The translations under genes and the position numbers were made by a program. A DNA stretch of 64,000 nucleotides. Source: Martinezella rhizogenes (lineage in GTDB: Bacteria > Pseudomonadota > Alphaproteobacteria > Rhizobiales > Rhizobiaceae). Every line of letters starts with the position of its first letter. Position 1 is the stretch's first letter. The stretch lies in the NCBI RefSeq assembly GCF_027460065.1, contig NZ_JAPYZZ010000001.1, positions 1-64,000 of the forward strand, in the 5' to 3' direction. Shown here in pieces: positions 14,271 to 23,922 of the stretch. The notes beneath the pieces were generated by a model. The model saw only the letters and a program-made list of their open reading frames with translations, did not search any database and was not told where the DNA came from.

Positions 14271-16781
14271 ATGCTTGTGCAGAGACACCCATTTCCCGTC
14301 GACATCGCATGGTCCGCACTTGACTTTCCTCTTGGTAAATTTTTTCCAGCCGGATGCGGAGCGCCGCAGACGGCACCGTTCAGCCTGAGACCGCTGCTCA
14401 CCGTTCAGGCCACGCGCTTGCAAATCTATTTCAACCGTCACTTGGCTGGAGATTCGAGCCTGCCCTGCCGACGTGCAGGGTGGCTTCGCGCTTTCACAAA
14501 AACCGGAACCTCGTGCAGCCGTCTTTCTGTCCTATCGATTCTGGTGGCAATGATGGGATCGAACGATACGGCAAAAGCCGGAGACCCAACCGCTTCTTCA
14601 TACGCCCGGACACTGAGCGACAGCCGCGCCGGTACCATCTTCCACGGAATCAGTGCCGATGGCTCCGTCGTTGTGGGATCTTCCGGCCTTAATTCCAATC
14701 AGCGCTCTTTCCGCTGGACCGTGGCAACCGGCACCTTTCAGTATCTTCGAAGCCGTTCCGCAGACACGGTTGCCTATGACGTCAGCGCCGATGGCTCCAT
14801 CGTCGTCGGGCGGTACGATATCGGCAGCAATATGCGGGCAGTCCGATGGACTGCGGGCAACAGCGAGATGGACAATCTTGGCACGCTGCCCAACACGACG
14901 AGTTCCTTCGCCAGTGCCGTCAGCGCCGATGGCTCCGCCATCGTCGGTGGATCGGGCGATTACGAGACAGTGCAGGCGTTCCGATGGACTGCGACAAACG
15001 GGATGCAGAGTCTCGGCCCCTCTCCTCCCGGAGGGACAGACTCTGTCGCCTATGGCGTCAATGCCGATGGTTCCGTTATCGTCGGGGAATATTATGCCCC
15101 CGGCCCGCGGGCTTTCCGCTGGACTAAAGCAAACGGCGTCATGCAGGATATCGGCATGCTACCAGGCTCGACCGAGTCCACAGCCTGGGCTGTCAGCGAT
15201 AATGGCTCCGTGGTCGTCGGGGATTCCAGATTCACCACCGGTCCTGACGCCCATGAGTGGCGCGCCTTCCGCTGGAGCGCGGCGACCGGTGCGATGGAGC
15301 CCCTCGGCGCGCTTGTCGGCGGAACCGCATCGGTTGCCTATGGCCTCAGCGCCGATGGCTCCGTTATCGTCGGGCAGGCAACATCCGGTAACGGGCAAAG
15401 GGGTTTCCGCTGGACGGAGGCCTCGGGTATGGTTTCCGTCGAGGATTGGCTACGCGGCAACGGCGTCACCGTCGCCAGCGATTTCACAGGCAACGCCTCG
15501 GGCGTCAGTGCCGACGGTAATATCATTGTCGGCCAGACCTCCAGCAACACGCCCTACATCGCCCGTGTCGTTCCGGCGAACCCCGCCACATCGGAGACAC
15601 GCACCAATCTGGACGACGTGGACACGCCGACATCCACAGCACCCGACGGCGGGACGAGACGACCCCGGACAACTGAACCCGACTCTTCCACCTCTTCCGT
15701 ACCCTCTACATCCTCGACACCCTCTACGCCTTCAACATATTCCGCAGATCCGGCATCTTCAAGACGACCGACGCCTACCACATATGCCGCTTCTTCCGGC
15801 CAGCCTGTTTCTTCTGTCACATCGACGCGCTCCATCGTACCGGAACGTTCCGGCATCATCGACCTCGATCAATATGCGCGCACGCTGGCCGCGAGGCCAA
15901 ATGCAGGTGTCGGCCTCAACATTGCCAATATCGTCCTCGACGGCGCGCATGGCATGCCCATGCGCAGCCTGCTGGAACCGGGCCATCAATCTTTTTCGAT
16001 CGTCAGCGATATCGGCCATAATGACGGCCACGACGCGGCTGGCGCTTTTGGTATTGCCGATATCGGCTATGGTATCGGGTTGGAAGGTGGCGCGACGGCG
16101 CGCATCGCCGTTGGTGGCCTTTACGATCAACGCGATATTAATACCGGCGGTGACTTCATTCACAGCGGTTTCTACATCTCTCCCGAGATCAGCCTGCCGC
16201 TCACTGACGGCCTATATGCCACCATTGGCGGTTATTATGCGCCCGGCAGGATGTCGATCGAGCGCGGTTATCTCAATGGCGGTGCGATCGATTATTCACG
16301 CGGCGAGGCCGATCTCGACGCATGGGCGGTGAAACTGCGCTTCGACTGGCTCGATGCCCTGACAATCTGCGAATGGAACCTGACACCCTATGCCGGCGTC
16401 ACCTATACGAAAGCCAAGATGGGTGCTTACGCGGAAACCGGCGGGGCGTTTCCGGCCCGTTTCGATGCGAGCGGCGAACAATCCACCATCATTCGCGCAG
16501 GTCTCGATGGCATAACCGATCTCAGCTCCTCGGTCCGCCTGCTGGCAAGAGCAGAGGCGGCCTACCGGCTGGAAAAGAAGACGGCAGCGACCACGGGCGC
16601 CATTGACGGGCTGATGGGGTTTTCCTTTGCCGGGGGAGATATCGACCGCTTCTGGCTGCGCGGCGGCCTCGGCGCGGAATTCGATATGGCGGGCGGGACG
16701 GCATCACTGAACCTCAACGTCACCACCGAGGGCGACGATCCCGACCTATGGGTCCGGACCGGCTGGAAGATCACCTTCTGA
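14271..16781 (+). CDS. Autotransporter with HAF repeats
   Basis: 836 residues in the open frame, but the first 75 or so are doubtful: there is no ribosome site at 14271 and the secretion signal appears only at 'LSVLSILVAMMGSNDTAKAGD', so an internal non-ATG start is likely. The passenger has seven HAF-type repeats (ISADGSVVVG, VSADGSIVVG, VSADGSAIVG, VNADGSVIVG, VSDNGSVVVG, LSADGSVIVG, VSADGNIIVG) each followed by 'FRWT'-like sequence, probably a beta-propeller. Then a Ser/Thr/Pro-rich linker (about 450-530) and a C-terminal beta-barrel of about 250 residues ending in 'VRTGWKITF', the terminal Phe of outer-membrane proteins. Role: surface exposure, perhaps adhesion. Confidence 0.87.
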   Translation: MLVQRHPFPVDIAWSALDFPLGKFFPAGCGAPQTAPFSLRPLLTVQATRLQIYFNRHLAGDSSLPCRRAGWLRAFTKTGTSCSRLSVLSILVAMMGSNDTAKAGDPTASSYARTLSDSRAGTIFHGISADGSVVVGSSGLNSNQRSFRWTVATGTFQYLRSRSADTVAYDVSADGSIVVGRYDIGSNMRAVRWTAGNSEMDNLGTLPNTTSSFASAVSADGSAIVGGSGDYETVQAFRWTATNGMQSLGPSPPGGTDSVAYGVNADGSVIVGEYYAPGPRAFRWTKANGVMQDIGMLPGSTESTAWAVSDNGSVVVGDSRFTTGPDAHEWRAFRWSAATGAMEPLGALVGGTASVAYGLSADGSVIVGQATSGNGQRGFRWTEASGMVSVEDWLRGNGVTVASDFTGNASGVSADGNIIVGQTSSNTPYIARVVPANPATSETRTNLDDVDTPTSTAPDGGTRRPRTTEPDSSTSSVPSTSSTPSTPSTYSADPASSRRPTPTTYAASSGQPVSSVTSTRSIVPERSGIIDLDQYARTLAARPNAGVGLNIANIVLDGAHGMPMRSLLEPGHQSFSIVSDIGHNDGHDAAGAFGIADIGYGIGLEGGATARIAVGGLYDQRDINTGGDFIHSGFYISPEISLPLTDGLYATIGGYYAPGRMSIERGYLNGGAIDYSRGEADLDAWAVKLRFDWLDALTICEWNLTPYAGVTYTKAKMGAYAETGGAFPARFDASGEQSTIIRAGLDGITDLSSSVRLLARAEAAYRLEKKTAATTGAIDGLMGFSFAGGDIDRFWLRGGLGAEFDMAGGTASLNLNVTTEGDDPDLWVRTGWKITF

Positions 16782-16795
16782 CCGGCCACCTGTCC

Positions 16796-17104
16796 TTATA
16801 CATTCATGTCGAACACCAGAAGCCCGGCAAGGCCGCCATCGGTCAGCGAGACGAGGCGTTCCCCCGCCTCCAGGTGCTTGGGATGAGCAAGGTAATCATC
16901 GCGGGCTTCGGGGCTTTCCAGCGTGACGATAAAGCCGTCGACAAAACCGCCATTCAGGCCTTCGGGCGAGATGTTCTGGCCGTATTTAACATCGACGATC
17001 CCTGGTATCTCGTCCTTCAGGGCCGCAATCGCCTCGAAAACAGCATGTTTTTCAGAGGATGCCGTCGCAGCCTTGAACCTTAGAAATACACAATGCAGGA
17101 TCAT
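16796..17104 (-). CDS. Dabb-family (stress-responsive alpha/beta barrel) protein
   Basis: 102 residues from the ATG giving 'MILHCVFLRFKA'. The pattern 'FEAIAALKDEIPGIVDVKYGQNISPEGLN' and 'FIVTLESPEARDDYLAHPKHL' is the Dabb ferredoxin-like dimeric barrel. Biochemical role unknown for most members. It ends 15 bp from the convergent autotransporter gene. Confidence 0.87.
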   Translation of the reverse strand: MILHCVFLRFKAATASSEKHAVFEAIAALKDEIPGIVDVKYGQNISPEGLNGGFVDGFIVTLESPEARDDYLAHPKHLEAGERLVSLTDGGLAGLLVFDMNV

Positions 17105-17178
17105 CCGAATGTCTCCTCCGCTGGAACGCCGCCCAAGCTGTTTGACGACAAGATAAGTCGGGTTTCCGTTTTCACAAC

Positions 17179-17213
17179 CCCCAATCGGGCCCCAAATCGG
17201 GCCCCAAATCGGG
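17179..17213. repeat. Short GC-rich tandem repeat
   Basis: Three tandem units, one of 11 bp (CCCCAATCGGG) and two of 12 bp (CCCCAAATCGGG), in the gap between the Dabb gene and rnhA. Each unit is nearly palindromic. A likely site of slippage variation. Confidence 0.8.
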
Positions 17214-17248
17214 ATTGAGCGTCGCGCCGGCAAGAGAGCATACTTGCA

Positions 17249-17689
17249 TTACCGGCGTTTGAAGGGCTCCATGCCCTTGCGCGCCAGTTCATCGGCACGC
17301 TCGTTTTCCGGGTGGCCGGCATGGCCCTTCACCCAATGCAGGGTAACCTTGTGGCGCTCCTGTGCCGCCTCCAGCGCCTGCCACAGTTCGACATTCTTGA
17401 CCGGCTTGTTATCGGCGGTTTTCCAGCCCTTCTTTTTCCAGCCGTAAATCCACTTGGTGATGCCATCCTTCACATAGGCGCTGTCTGTATAAAGATCGAC
17501 CTCGCAGGGGCTCTTCAGCGCATTAAGCGCCGAAATCGCCGCCAGCAGCTCCATGCGGTTATTGGTGGTCTCGGCTTCGCCGCCGGACAGTTCCTTCTCC
17601 ACCTCGCCATAACGCAGCACGGCACCCCAGCCACCCGGCCCGGGATTGCCGGAGCAGGCGCCATCGGTGAAAATATCGACATGTTTCAT
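17249..17689 (-). CDS. rnhA: Ribonuclease HI
   Basis: 146 residues. It cleaves the RNA strand of RNA-DNA hybrids. The acidic catalytic residues are all present: Asp in '[18 protein letters not shown]', Glu in '[11 protein letters not shown]', Asp in '[11 protein letters not shown]' and the final Asp in '[15 protein letters not shown]'. The ATG overlaps the thrB stop as ATGA, which fixes the start and implies coupling. The ispH-thrB-rnhA order is common in alphaproteobacteria. Confidence 0.97.
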   Translation of the reverse strand: MKHVDIFTDGACSGNPGPGGWGAVLRYGEVEKELSGGEAETTNNRMELLAAISALNALKSPCEVDLYTDSAYVKDGITKWIYGWKKKGWKTADNKPVKNVELWQALEAAQERHKVTLHWVKGHAGHPENERADELARKGMEPFKRR

Positions 17690-18654
17690 TCGCTGGCCAG
17701 CCCATATTCGGCGACATTGGCGATCGTGCGGTGGAACCGCAGCTTGCGCAGATATTCCAGCGGGTCTTTTTTGACCACCAGCGCGCCGGCCGGCGTCGTC
17801 AGCCAATCGTAAAGTCGGGTCAGGAAGAAACGCAGCGCCGAACCGCGTGCCAGCAATGGCAGCGCTTCCAGCTCCGCTTCGCTCAGCGGCCGAACCGACT
17901 GATACCCTTCCAGCAGCGCCTTGCCCTTGGTGACGTTATAAGCGCCATCCTTTTCGAAGCACCAGGCGTTCAGGCAGATCGACACGTCATAAGCGAGCAG
18001 GTCGTTGCAGGCGAAATAAAAATCGATCAGGCCCGAGAGTTCATCACCGAGGAAGAAGACATTGTCCTGAAACAGATCTGCATGGATGACGCCTGCCGGC
18101 AGATCTTTCGGCCAATGGGCGGCGAGATAATCGATCTCCGGGCGAATCTCTTCCCTAAGCCCCTTCTCCACCTCATCGGCACGCTCTTCGGACTTGTCCC
18201 ACAGCACCTTCCAGCCCTCGACGGAGAGTGCGTTCGGGCGCTTGATTTCGAACCCCTCGCCGGCCAGATGCATGGCGGCCAGCGCCTTGCCGACTTCCCG
18301 GCAATGTTTCGCTTCCGGCTTTCGCAGCCACATGCCTTCGAGGAAGGAAATAAGCGCGGCCGGACGGCCCGACAATTCGCCCAGCAACTCGCCATCCTTG
18401 CGCGGCAGGGGCAAGGGGCAGGACAGGCCCTTGGCAGCCAGGTGCTGCATGAGGCCGAGGAAGAAGGGCAGATCGTTTTTTTCCACGCGCTTTTCATAAA
18501 GCGTCAGGATCAGCGGATCCCTGGTGGTGTGCAGCAGGAAATTGGAGTTTTCGACACCCTCGGCAATGCCCTTATAGGAGGTAAGGCTGCCGACGTCATA
18601 TTGCGTGAGGAAATTCCTCAGATCGTCTTCGGTGATATCAGTATAAACTGCCAA
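17686..18654 (-). CDS. thrB: Homoserine kinase (ThrB2, choline-kinase fold)
   Basis: 322 residues from a TTG start ('[15 protein letters not shown]', the normal family start). It phosphorylates homoserine to feed threonine synthase. It belongs to the aminoglycoside-phosphotransferase fold, not the GHMP family: '[18 protein letters not shown]' is the catalytic loop and '[16 protein letters not shown]' the metal site. It lies between ispH and rnhA, away from thrC. Confidence 0.95.
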   Translation of the reverse strand: MAVYTDITEDDLRNFLTQYDVGSLTSYKGIAEGVENSNFLLHTTRDPLILTLYEKRVEKNDLPFFLGLMQHLAAKGLSCPLPLPRKDGELLGELSGRPAALISFLEGMWLRKPEAKHCREVGKALAAMHLAGEGFEIKRPNALSVEGWKVLWDKSEERADEVEKGLREEIRPEIDYLAAHWPKDLPAGVIHADLFQDNVFFLGDELSGLIDFYFACNDLLAYDVSICLNAWCFEKDGAYNVTKGKALLEGYQSVRPLSEAELEALPLLARGSALRFFLTRLYDWLTTPAGALVVKKDPLEYLRKLRFHRTIANVAEYGLASE

Positions 18655-18707
18655 CTTTAAATCTCTTGATGAAGGATGGAATGGAAATCTCGGAGGAGGA
18701 TGGCACA

Positions 18708-18741
18708 GGTGGAGCGAAAACGGCCCTCACTCAGCTCCACC
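18708..18741 (-). terminator. Weak stem-loop after ispH
   Basis: An 8-bp perfect stem (18708-18715 with 18734-18741) with an 18-nt loop starts 5 bp past the ispH stop. No U-tract follows. It may slow or end transcription before thrB, or be chance. Confidence 0.3.
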
Positions 18742-18745
18742 CGCT

Positions 18746-19792
18746 TCAGATGCCAGCGGCGGCTTTCGGCGGCAGCGCGTTGCTGGCATTACCGTTCACG
18801 AAAGCCATGTCATCCGTCGTCAGCTCGATGCTGCGCAGCTCGCGATTGACGAGGAAATGTTCCGTTTCCTCAACAGTCACGGCGAGATCGAGCGTGGTAT
18901 CGAAACGTGCCTTGAAGGCCTCGATGATCTCATCAACGATGACTTCCGGGGCGGATGCTCCGGCGGACAAGCCCACCGTGCGGATGTCGCCGATCTCATT
19001 CCAGTCGATTTCCGACGCCCGCTGCACCAGCACGGAGTGTTTGGCGCCGGCGCGCAGCGCCACTTCCACCAGCCGTTTGGAATTGGAGGAATTGGGGGCA
19101 CCAACGACGATGAAGAGATCGCATCCGGGGGCCGCCTGCTTCACCGCATCCTGACGGTTGGTGGTTGCGTAACAGATGCTGTCGGCAGCAGGCGCCTGAA
19201 TGGCCGGGAACCGTTCCTGAAGCCTGGCGATGACGCCGGCGGTATCATCGACCGAAAGCGTCGTCTGGGTGACGAAACCGAGGTTTTCACGGTCGACCGG
19301 TTCGTAAACGCCCGCATCTTCCACCGTCTCAACCAGCGAGACCGTGCCTTCGGGCAGTTGGCCCATGGTGCCAATGACCTCCGGGTGACCGGCATGACCG
19401 ATCAGCACCACATGACGGCCGAGGCGCTGGTGGCGCATGGCCTGCTTATGGACCTTGGAGACCAGCGGGCAAGTCGCGTCGAGATAAAACAGGTTACGTG
19501 CCTGCGCATCTTCAGGCACGGATTTTGGCACACCATGGGCGGAAAAAACCACCGGCTGCTCGCGATGCTCGGCCGGGATTTCATGCAATTCCTCGACGAA
19601 AATCGCGCCTTTGGCTTCCAGCCCTTCAACAACGTAACGATTGTGCACGATTTCGTGGCGAACATAGACCGGCGCGCCATAGGCTTTCAGCGCCAGCACG
19701 ACGATCTGGATCGCCCGGTCCACGCCCGCGCAAAAGCCGCGCGGTCCGCACAGCCTTATCGTCAAAGGGGGTTTGGAAACGGCGATGTTCAT
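18746..19792 (-). CDS. ispH: 4-hydroxy-3-methylbut-2-enyl diphosphate reductase
   Basis: 348 residues. The last enzyme of the MEP isoprenoid pathway, a [4Fe-4S] protein making IPP and DMAPP. The three cluster cysteines are in '[11 protein letters not shown]' (C21), '[12 protein letters not shown]' and '[10 protein letters not shown]'; '[11 protein letters not shown]' and '[10 protein letters not shown]' are further signature segments. dxs, the first enzyme of the same pathway, is at 45171 in this window. Confidence 0.97.
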   Translation of the reverse strand: MNIAVSKPPLTIRLCGPRGFCAGVDRAIQIVVLALKAYGAPVYVRHEIVHNRYVVEGLEAKGAIFVEELHEIPAEHREQPVVFSAHGVPKSVPEDAQARNLFYLDATCPLVSKVHKQAMRHQRLGRHVVLIGHAGHPEVIGTMGQLPEGTVSLVETVEDAGVYEPVDRENLGFVTQTTLSVDDTAGVIARLQERFPAIQAPAADSICYATTNRQDAVKQAAPGCDLFIVVGAPNSSNSKRLVEVALRAGAKHSVLVQRASEIDWNEIGDIRTVGLSAGASAPEVIVDEIIEAFKARFDTTLDLAVTVEETEHFLVNRELRSIELTTDDMAFVNGNASNALPPKAAAGI

Positions 19793-19850
19793 TCGTGCTC
19801 CTTGGCGCGCTCCTTGGCCTCGCCCGGCAAGCTACCGGACGGCGCGCTCT

Positions 19851-20603
19851 TCATTCACCCTGCGCCTTACCGTTTCGGAAATAGGCAAAACCGGCGACGA
19901 TGACAAGGGCCGCCGCCAGACCATACCACGTTATCGCATATTGGAGGTGATTGTTGGGTAAATCTATCAGCGTCACACCGCCCTGCGGCCAGCCGCCGGG
20001 ATTGGGCGCATTGTCGGCATCCACGAAAAGTTTGACCAGCCGGTCGGGCGGCACCTCGGCGCTGGACGCCATCGCCGCCAGATCCTTCCAGTAGAAGATA
20101 TTCTTGGCGATATCGTTGTCCGGCAACAGCGAGGATGGTTTTGCAACCAGCGGCGCGCGCGCCAGTCCCGTTATCGTCACCTCGCCGCTCACCTGGCCAT
20201 CGGGCCGTTTGGCCGGGTCCTTCATCTCAAAGGGCACGAAGCCACGATTGACGAAAAGAATGCGGCCATCGGCGAGCGTCAGCGGCGTATAGATATAATA
20301 ACCGGTCTGGCCCTGATGGGTGGCGAAGAAATGCCGCTCGCGCGTGTGATCGAAAGTGCCTGACAGCCTGACCTTGCGGTACTCTATCTCGCCGCCGCTT
20401 TTTACGATGGCCTCGATATCGGCGAGTGTCACCGGGCTTGCATTCCGCCGCTCCTCGATATCGGCCATCAGGGCCTCTTTCCAATAGAGCCGTTTCACCT
20501 GCCAGGTGCCGAGCCCGAGAAGAATGGCGAGCGCCAGCAGCACCAGCGGCGCGGCGAACCAGACCCGTCGTTGCGCCGGCTTCATGTGGGAAACGTCATT
20601 CAC
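19851..20603 (-). CDS. SURF1-family cytochrome oxidase assembly protein
   Basis: 250 residues from a GTG start that overlaps the DUF983 stop and has 'GGCAGG' upstream; an ATG at 20585 is the alternative. Two membrane helices, one near the start ('APLVLLALAILLGLGTWQ') and one near the end ('WYGLAAALVIVAGFAYF'), bracket a periplasmic domain with 'YWKEAL', 'GYYIYTPLTLADGRILFVNRGFVP' and 'NNHLQYAITWYGLA', the SURF1 pattern. SURF1 helps insert haem a into subunit I. It sits downstream of the cta genes. Confidence 0.94.
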   Translation of the reverse strand: MNDVSHMKPAQRRVWFAAPLVLLALAILLGLGTWQVKRLYWKEALMADIEERRNASPVTLADIEAIVKSGGEIEYRKVRLSGTFDHTRERHFFATHQGQTGYYIYTPLTLADGRILFVNRGFVPFEMKDPAKRPDGQVSGEVTITGLARAPLVAKPSSLLPDNDIAKNIFYWKDLAAMASSAEVPPDRLVKLFVDADNAPNPGGWPQGGVTLIDLPNNHLQYAITWYGLAAALVIVAGFAYFRNGKAQGE

Positions 20604-20982
20604 GATCAAGCCTGCCTTCGCTTGCATTGTTGCGGTATTGCAGCGCAATCATGATCCCTTTCAGCTTGCGCAGCAGCACGAGGGAGACAATCACCGTAAA
20701 CGGCAACCAGAGCATGACATGCACCCAGACGGGCGGGCCAAAACGCTGATCGACCCAGAGCGCCAGCCCGATGACCAGAAAACCGACGATCAACATGACA
20801 AAAACGGCTGGGCCATCCCCCGCATCGGCAAAGCCGTAATCCAGCCCGCAGGCGCTGCAGGCGGGTTTCGGCGTCAAAAAGCCATCGAACAGCCGGCCAT
20901 TGCCGCAACGGGGACAGCAGCCTTTCAAGCCCACCTTGATGGGATCGACAGGCGCGAAATTGCCGTTTGGTGTTTCAGACAT
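20596..20982 (-). CDS. DUF983 membrane protein
   Basis: 128 residues. An N-terminal zinc ribbon (CCPRCGNG...CSACGLD, residues 22-46) precedes two membrane helices ('AVFVMLIVGFLVIGLALW', 'VMLWLPFTVIVSLVLL'). DUF983 genes very often sit between coxC and surf1 in alphaproteobacteria, as here, which suggests a part in oxidase assembly (inferred). Its stop overlaps the GTG of the SURF1 gene. Confidence 0.9.
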   Translation of the reverse strand: MSETPNGNFAPVDPIKVGLKGCCPRCGNGRLFDGFLTPKPACSACGLDYGFADAGDGPAVFVMLIVGFLVIGLALWVDQRFGPPVWVHVMLWLPFTVIVSLVLLRKLKGIMIALQYRNNASEGRLDRE

Positions 20983-21066
20983 GAGGACCTCCCGCTCCCG
21001 CTGGCAAAAACCTCAAAGAGTGCGTGGCGCTTCGGGTAGTCGCATATGACCCGGCATTGCGGCTGG

Positions 21067-21190
21067 TTTCTTCTCCCCGCCGGGGAGAAGGTGGCCCGAA
21101 GGGTCGGATGAGGGGGCAACGCCAGCGATATGCGGAGAGCGAGCCCCCTCATCCCGCTGCCGCGACCTTCTCCCCGGTGGGGAGAAGAAA
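21067..21190. repeat. 124-bp palindromic repeat (type B), copy 1
   Basis: Ends are inverted ('TTTCTTCTCCCCGCCGGGG' and '...GGGGAGAAGAAA'); inside are 'GGCCCGAAGGGTCGGATGAG' and 'CCCTCATCCCGCTGCCGCG'. Three other copies occur at 35989, 39220 and 56000. This one lies between ctaE and DUF983 inside an otherwise continuous minus-strand gene series. Confidence 0.88.
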
Positions 21191-21252
21191 CGCGTGGCAC
21201 CCGCTCACTCCACAAGATGCCTTGCTTCAGGTTTAGACTTTATCCGACACAC

Positions 21253-22128
21253 TCAGCCGTGCAGCGGTGCGCCCCAGCCACCCCAGATATAGATGGCGAA
21301 GAACAGGAACAGCCAGACGACGTCAACGAAGTGCCAGTACCAGGCCGCCGCTTCGAAGCCGAAGTGCTGCTTCGGCGTGAAACCGCCGGCGATGGCGCGG
21401 AACAGGCAGACCAGCAGGAACACCGTGCCGACGAAGACATGGAAACCGTGGAAACCGGTGGCCATGAAGAAGGTCGCGCCGTAGATCGAATTCTTGAAGT
21501 CGAACGGTGCGTGAATGTACTCATAGACCTGCACGGTGGAGAACAGGACGCCGAGCGCGACGGTCAGTGCCAGACCCGAGATCAGGCCCTTGCGGTCATT
21601 ATGCAGCAGTGCATGGTGCGCCCAGGTGACGCAGGTGCCTGAGAGAAGCAGGATGACGGTGTTGTAGAGCGGCAGATGCCAGGGATCGATGACCTCGATG
21701 CCCTTCGGTGGCCATTGACCGCCAGTATATTCGAGGCGCGACGCCTGAATGGCCTCATGCGGGAAAAGGCTGGCATCGAAATAGGCCCAGAACCAGGCGA
21801 CAAAGAACATCACCTCGGAGGCGATGAACATGATCATGCCGTAACGCAGATGCAGCGAAACCACCCGGGTGTGGCTGCCCTCATTGGCTTCCTTGATCGT
21901 GTCCGCCCACCACGCATACATGGTATAAAGCACGATGACGAGACCGATATAGAACAGCCAGGGATTGGCGAGCTCATGGCCGAACAGCTTGAACGAGCCG
22001 CCCGACAGGTAACGCATGTAGCAGACGCCGCCGAAGGTCATGACGAAGGCGCCGATCGAGGCCAGAAGCGGCCACGGGCTCGGGTCTATGATGTGGTAGT
22101 CGTGGTTCTTCTGATGCGTGTCTGCCAT
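21253..22128 (-). CDS. ctaE: Cytochrome c oxidase subunit III
   Basis: 291 residues with seven membrane helices. Signatures: 'HDYHIIDPSPWPLLASIGAF', 'RYGMIMFIASEVMFFVAWFW', 'GATFFMATGFHGFHVFVGT' and the C-terminal 'AAWYWHFVDVVWLFLF'. A core subunit of the aa3-type terminal oxidase in the inner membrane. It follows ctaG by 61 bp. Confidence 0.97.
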   Translation of the reverse strand: MADTHQKNHDYHIIDPSPWPLLASIGAFVMTFGGVCYMRYLSGGSFKLFGHELANPWLFYIGLVIVLYTMYAWWADTIKEANEGSHTRVVSLHLRYGMIMFIASEVMFFVAWFWAYFDASLFPHEAIQASRLEYTGGQWPPKGIEVIDPWHLPLYNTVILLLSGTCVTWAHHALLHNDRKGLISGLALTVALGVLFSTVQVYEYIHAPFDFKNSIYGATFFMATGFHGFHVFVGTVFLLVCLFRAIAGGFTPKQHFGFEAAAWYWHFVDVVWLFLFFAIYIWGGWGAPLHG

Positions 22129-22189
22129 TGCGACAATCCCCTGGTATCTCTTCCCTGATCCGGCCCCCTCAAAAGACCCGGATCTCCTC

Positions 22190-22807
22190 TTACAATTTGC
22201 TGTCGCCAGATTCTGTCTTTACCGGCAAGGACGCAACCGGTTTTTCGGTTTTGGCCGGATAAAACGTATAGGACAGCGTCAAAGTGTGAATGCTCTTTGT
22301 TTCGCGCGCCGTGGCAATGTCGGGATCGACAAAAAAAACCACCGGCATTTCCAGCGTTTCGCCCGGCTGCAGCGTCGTTTCGGTGAAGCAGAAACACTCC
22401 ACCTTGTTGAAATAGGCGCCGGCTTCCATCGGCGTGACGTTGAACACCGCCGTGCCCGTGGTCGCCACGGGTGAACGGTTCGTGGCCTTGAAAGTGACCT
22501 GCACCGTTTCGCCGATCTTCGGCGTGACCTTCTTGTCGACCGGGCGGAAATCCCAGTTGAGACCGTTCGACGTATTGGCGTCGAAGGTGACGTTGATGGT
22601 CTTGTCGAGAATGACGTCGGAATATTGCTCCACACGCTGCGTCGTTCCGTTGTAACCGGTGACGCGGCAGAACAGGCTGTATAATGGCACGGCGGCATAG
22701 GCCATGCCGATCATGCCGCAGAAAAATACGAGACAGAGCACGAGGATCGAGCGATTGCTCACCCGCTGCGAGCCGGCCCGCGCTGTTTCTGCTTCCATAT
22801 TCGCCAT
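22190..22807 (-). CDS. ctaG: Cytochrome c oxidase assembly protein CtaG (Cox11)
   Basis: 205 residues: one N-terminal membrane anchor ('[19 protein letters not shown]') and a periplasmic immunoglobulin-like copper domain with the copper-binding motif '[15 protein letters not shown]'. '[17 protein letters not shown]' carries the other conserved cysteine. It delivers copper to the CuB site of subunit I. It lies between the small membrane gene and ctaE. Confidence 0.96.
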   Translation of the reverse strand: MANMEAETARAGSQRVSNRSILVLCLVFFCGMIGMAYAAVPLYSLFCRVTGYNGTTQRVEQYSDVILDKTINVTFDANTSNGLNWDFRPVDKKVTPKIGETVQVTFKATNRSPVATTGTAVFNVTPMEAGAYFNKVECFCFTETTLQPGETLEMPVVFFVDPDIATARETKSIHTLTLSYTFYPAKTEKPVASLPVKTESGDSKL

Positions 22808-22837
22808 GTCCTCCCCTCCTCTCCTACGCTCAGACCG

Positions 22838-22969
22838 TCAATGCGAGCCGATCTTGATGATGGTGATGACGTAGAACAGCACCACCAGACCGGCGAGCAG
22901 GACGCCGAGCGCAATATTGCGCCCGCGTCTCGATTTTTTCTGCGCCGCGCTCAGTTCCACCGTTTCCAT
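22838..22969 (-). CDS. Small oxidase-cluster membrane protein (CoxF-like)
   Basis: A 43-residue gene. The product starts [18 protein letters not shown], then a single membrane helix 'IALGVLLAGLVVLFYVITII' and a short tail KIGSH. Its ATG overlaps the ctaB stop as ATGA, which strongly supports translation. A tiny one-helix gene at exactly this position, between ctaB and cox11, is common in alphaproteobacterial oxidase clusters. The basic N-terminus predicts a cytoplasmic side. Role in assembly is inferred. Confidence 0.85.
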   Translation of the reverse strand: METVELSAAQKKSRRGRNIALGVLLAGLVVLFYVITIIKIGSH

Positions 22970-23922
22970 CACAGGACTCCCGAAATCACGGCCCTCAGGG
23001 CCGGCGCGAAATGATCGGCCAGAAGACCGGAGAAAATAGCGAAGAGATAAAGCACCGAATAGGCGAACATCTTCTTGGCGGGCAACATCTTTTCGTCGCC
23101 TTCAGGCATGCGCCGGACGTCGAACGAACAGTAGACGAAGATCGCGCTCAGCACGGCGGCGAAAATGCCATAACCGACACTCGCCAGACCCGTGAAATAG
23201 GGCGCAACAGCCGCCGCCGCGGTCAGTGCCGCGTAAACGATCATCTGGTTCTTGGTGGAGCGCTCGCCCGCCACATTCGGCATCATCGGAATGCCGACAG
23301 AGCCATAGTCGCGCATCTTGAACAGCGCCAGCGCCCAGAAATGCGCCGGTGTCCACAGGAAGATGATGAGGAACAGAATGATGCTATCAAGCGAAACGCC
23401 GCCTGTAACGCAGGCCCAGCCGAGCATGGGCGGGAAAGCGCCGGCAGCACCGCCGATGACGATGTTCTGCGGCGTCGAGCGCTTCAGCCACATCGTATAA
23501 ACAACGGCATAAAAGAAGATGGTGAAGGCAAGGAGGCCGGCCGAGAACCAGTTGACCGCAAGGCCGAGGATGACCACCGAGAAGGCCGACAGCGTCAGGC
23601 CGAAGGCAAGCGCCTCGCGCGGCGTGATGCGGCCCGACGGGATCGGCCGCTTGGCGGTGCGGCTCATCACGGCATCGATATCGGCATCGTACCACATGTT
23701 GAGCGCACCGGACGCACCCGCGCCGACCGCGATGCAGAGAATGGCGATGATCCCAAGAATAGGGTTGATTTCACCCGGCGCCAGCACGAGGCCGGCAAAG
23801 GCCGTGAAGACGACGAGCGACATGACGCGCGGCTTCAGCAACTCGAAATAATCGCGTGCGCCGGCTTCCGAAAGTTCGGAGCTTTCTGCGCCCAGCATTT
23901 CGCGATCGTCGATAACGGTCAT
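22969..23922 (-). CDS. ctaB: Protohaem IX farnesyltransferase (haem O synthase)
   Basis: 317 residues with about nine membrane helices. UbiA-family motifs: '[23 protein letters not shown]' in part (first Asp-rich motif DxxxD) and '[21 protein letters not shown]'. It attaches farnesyl to haem b to make haem O, the precursor of haem A for subunit I. It is separated from ctaD by 389 bp. Confidence 0.96.
   Translation of the reverse strand: MTVIDDREMLGAESSELSEAGARDYFELLKPRVMSLVVFTAFAGLVLAPGEINPILGIIAILCIAVGAGASGALNMWYDADIDAVMSRTAKRPIPSGRITPREALAFGLTLSAFSVVILGLAVNWFSAGLLAFTIFFYAVVYTMWLKRSTPQNIVIGGAAGAFPPMLGWACVTGGVSLDSIILFLIIFLWTPAHFWALALFKMRDYGSVGIPMMPNVAGERSTKNQMIVYAALTAAAAVAPYFTGLASVGYGIFAAVLSAIFVYCSFDVRRMPEGDEKMLPAKKMFAYSVLYLFAIFSGLLADHFAPALRAVISGVL

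Noticed and set aside
14653..16332. A 559-residue frame inside the autotransporter gene
   Set aside because: It reads the same strand in another frame and yields a Pro/Ser/Arg-rich string; the HAF repeats and barrel are in the other frame.
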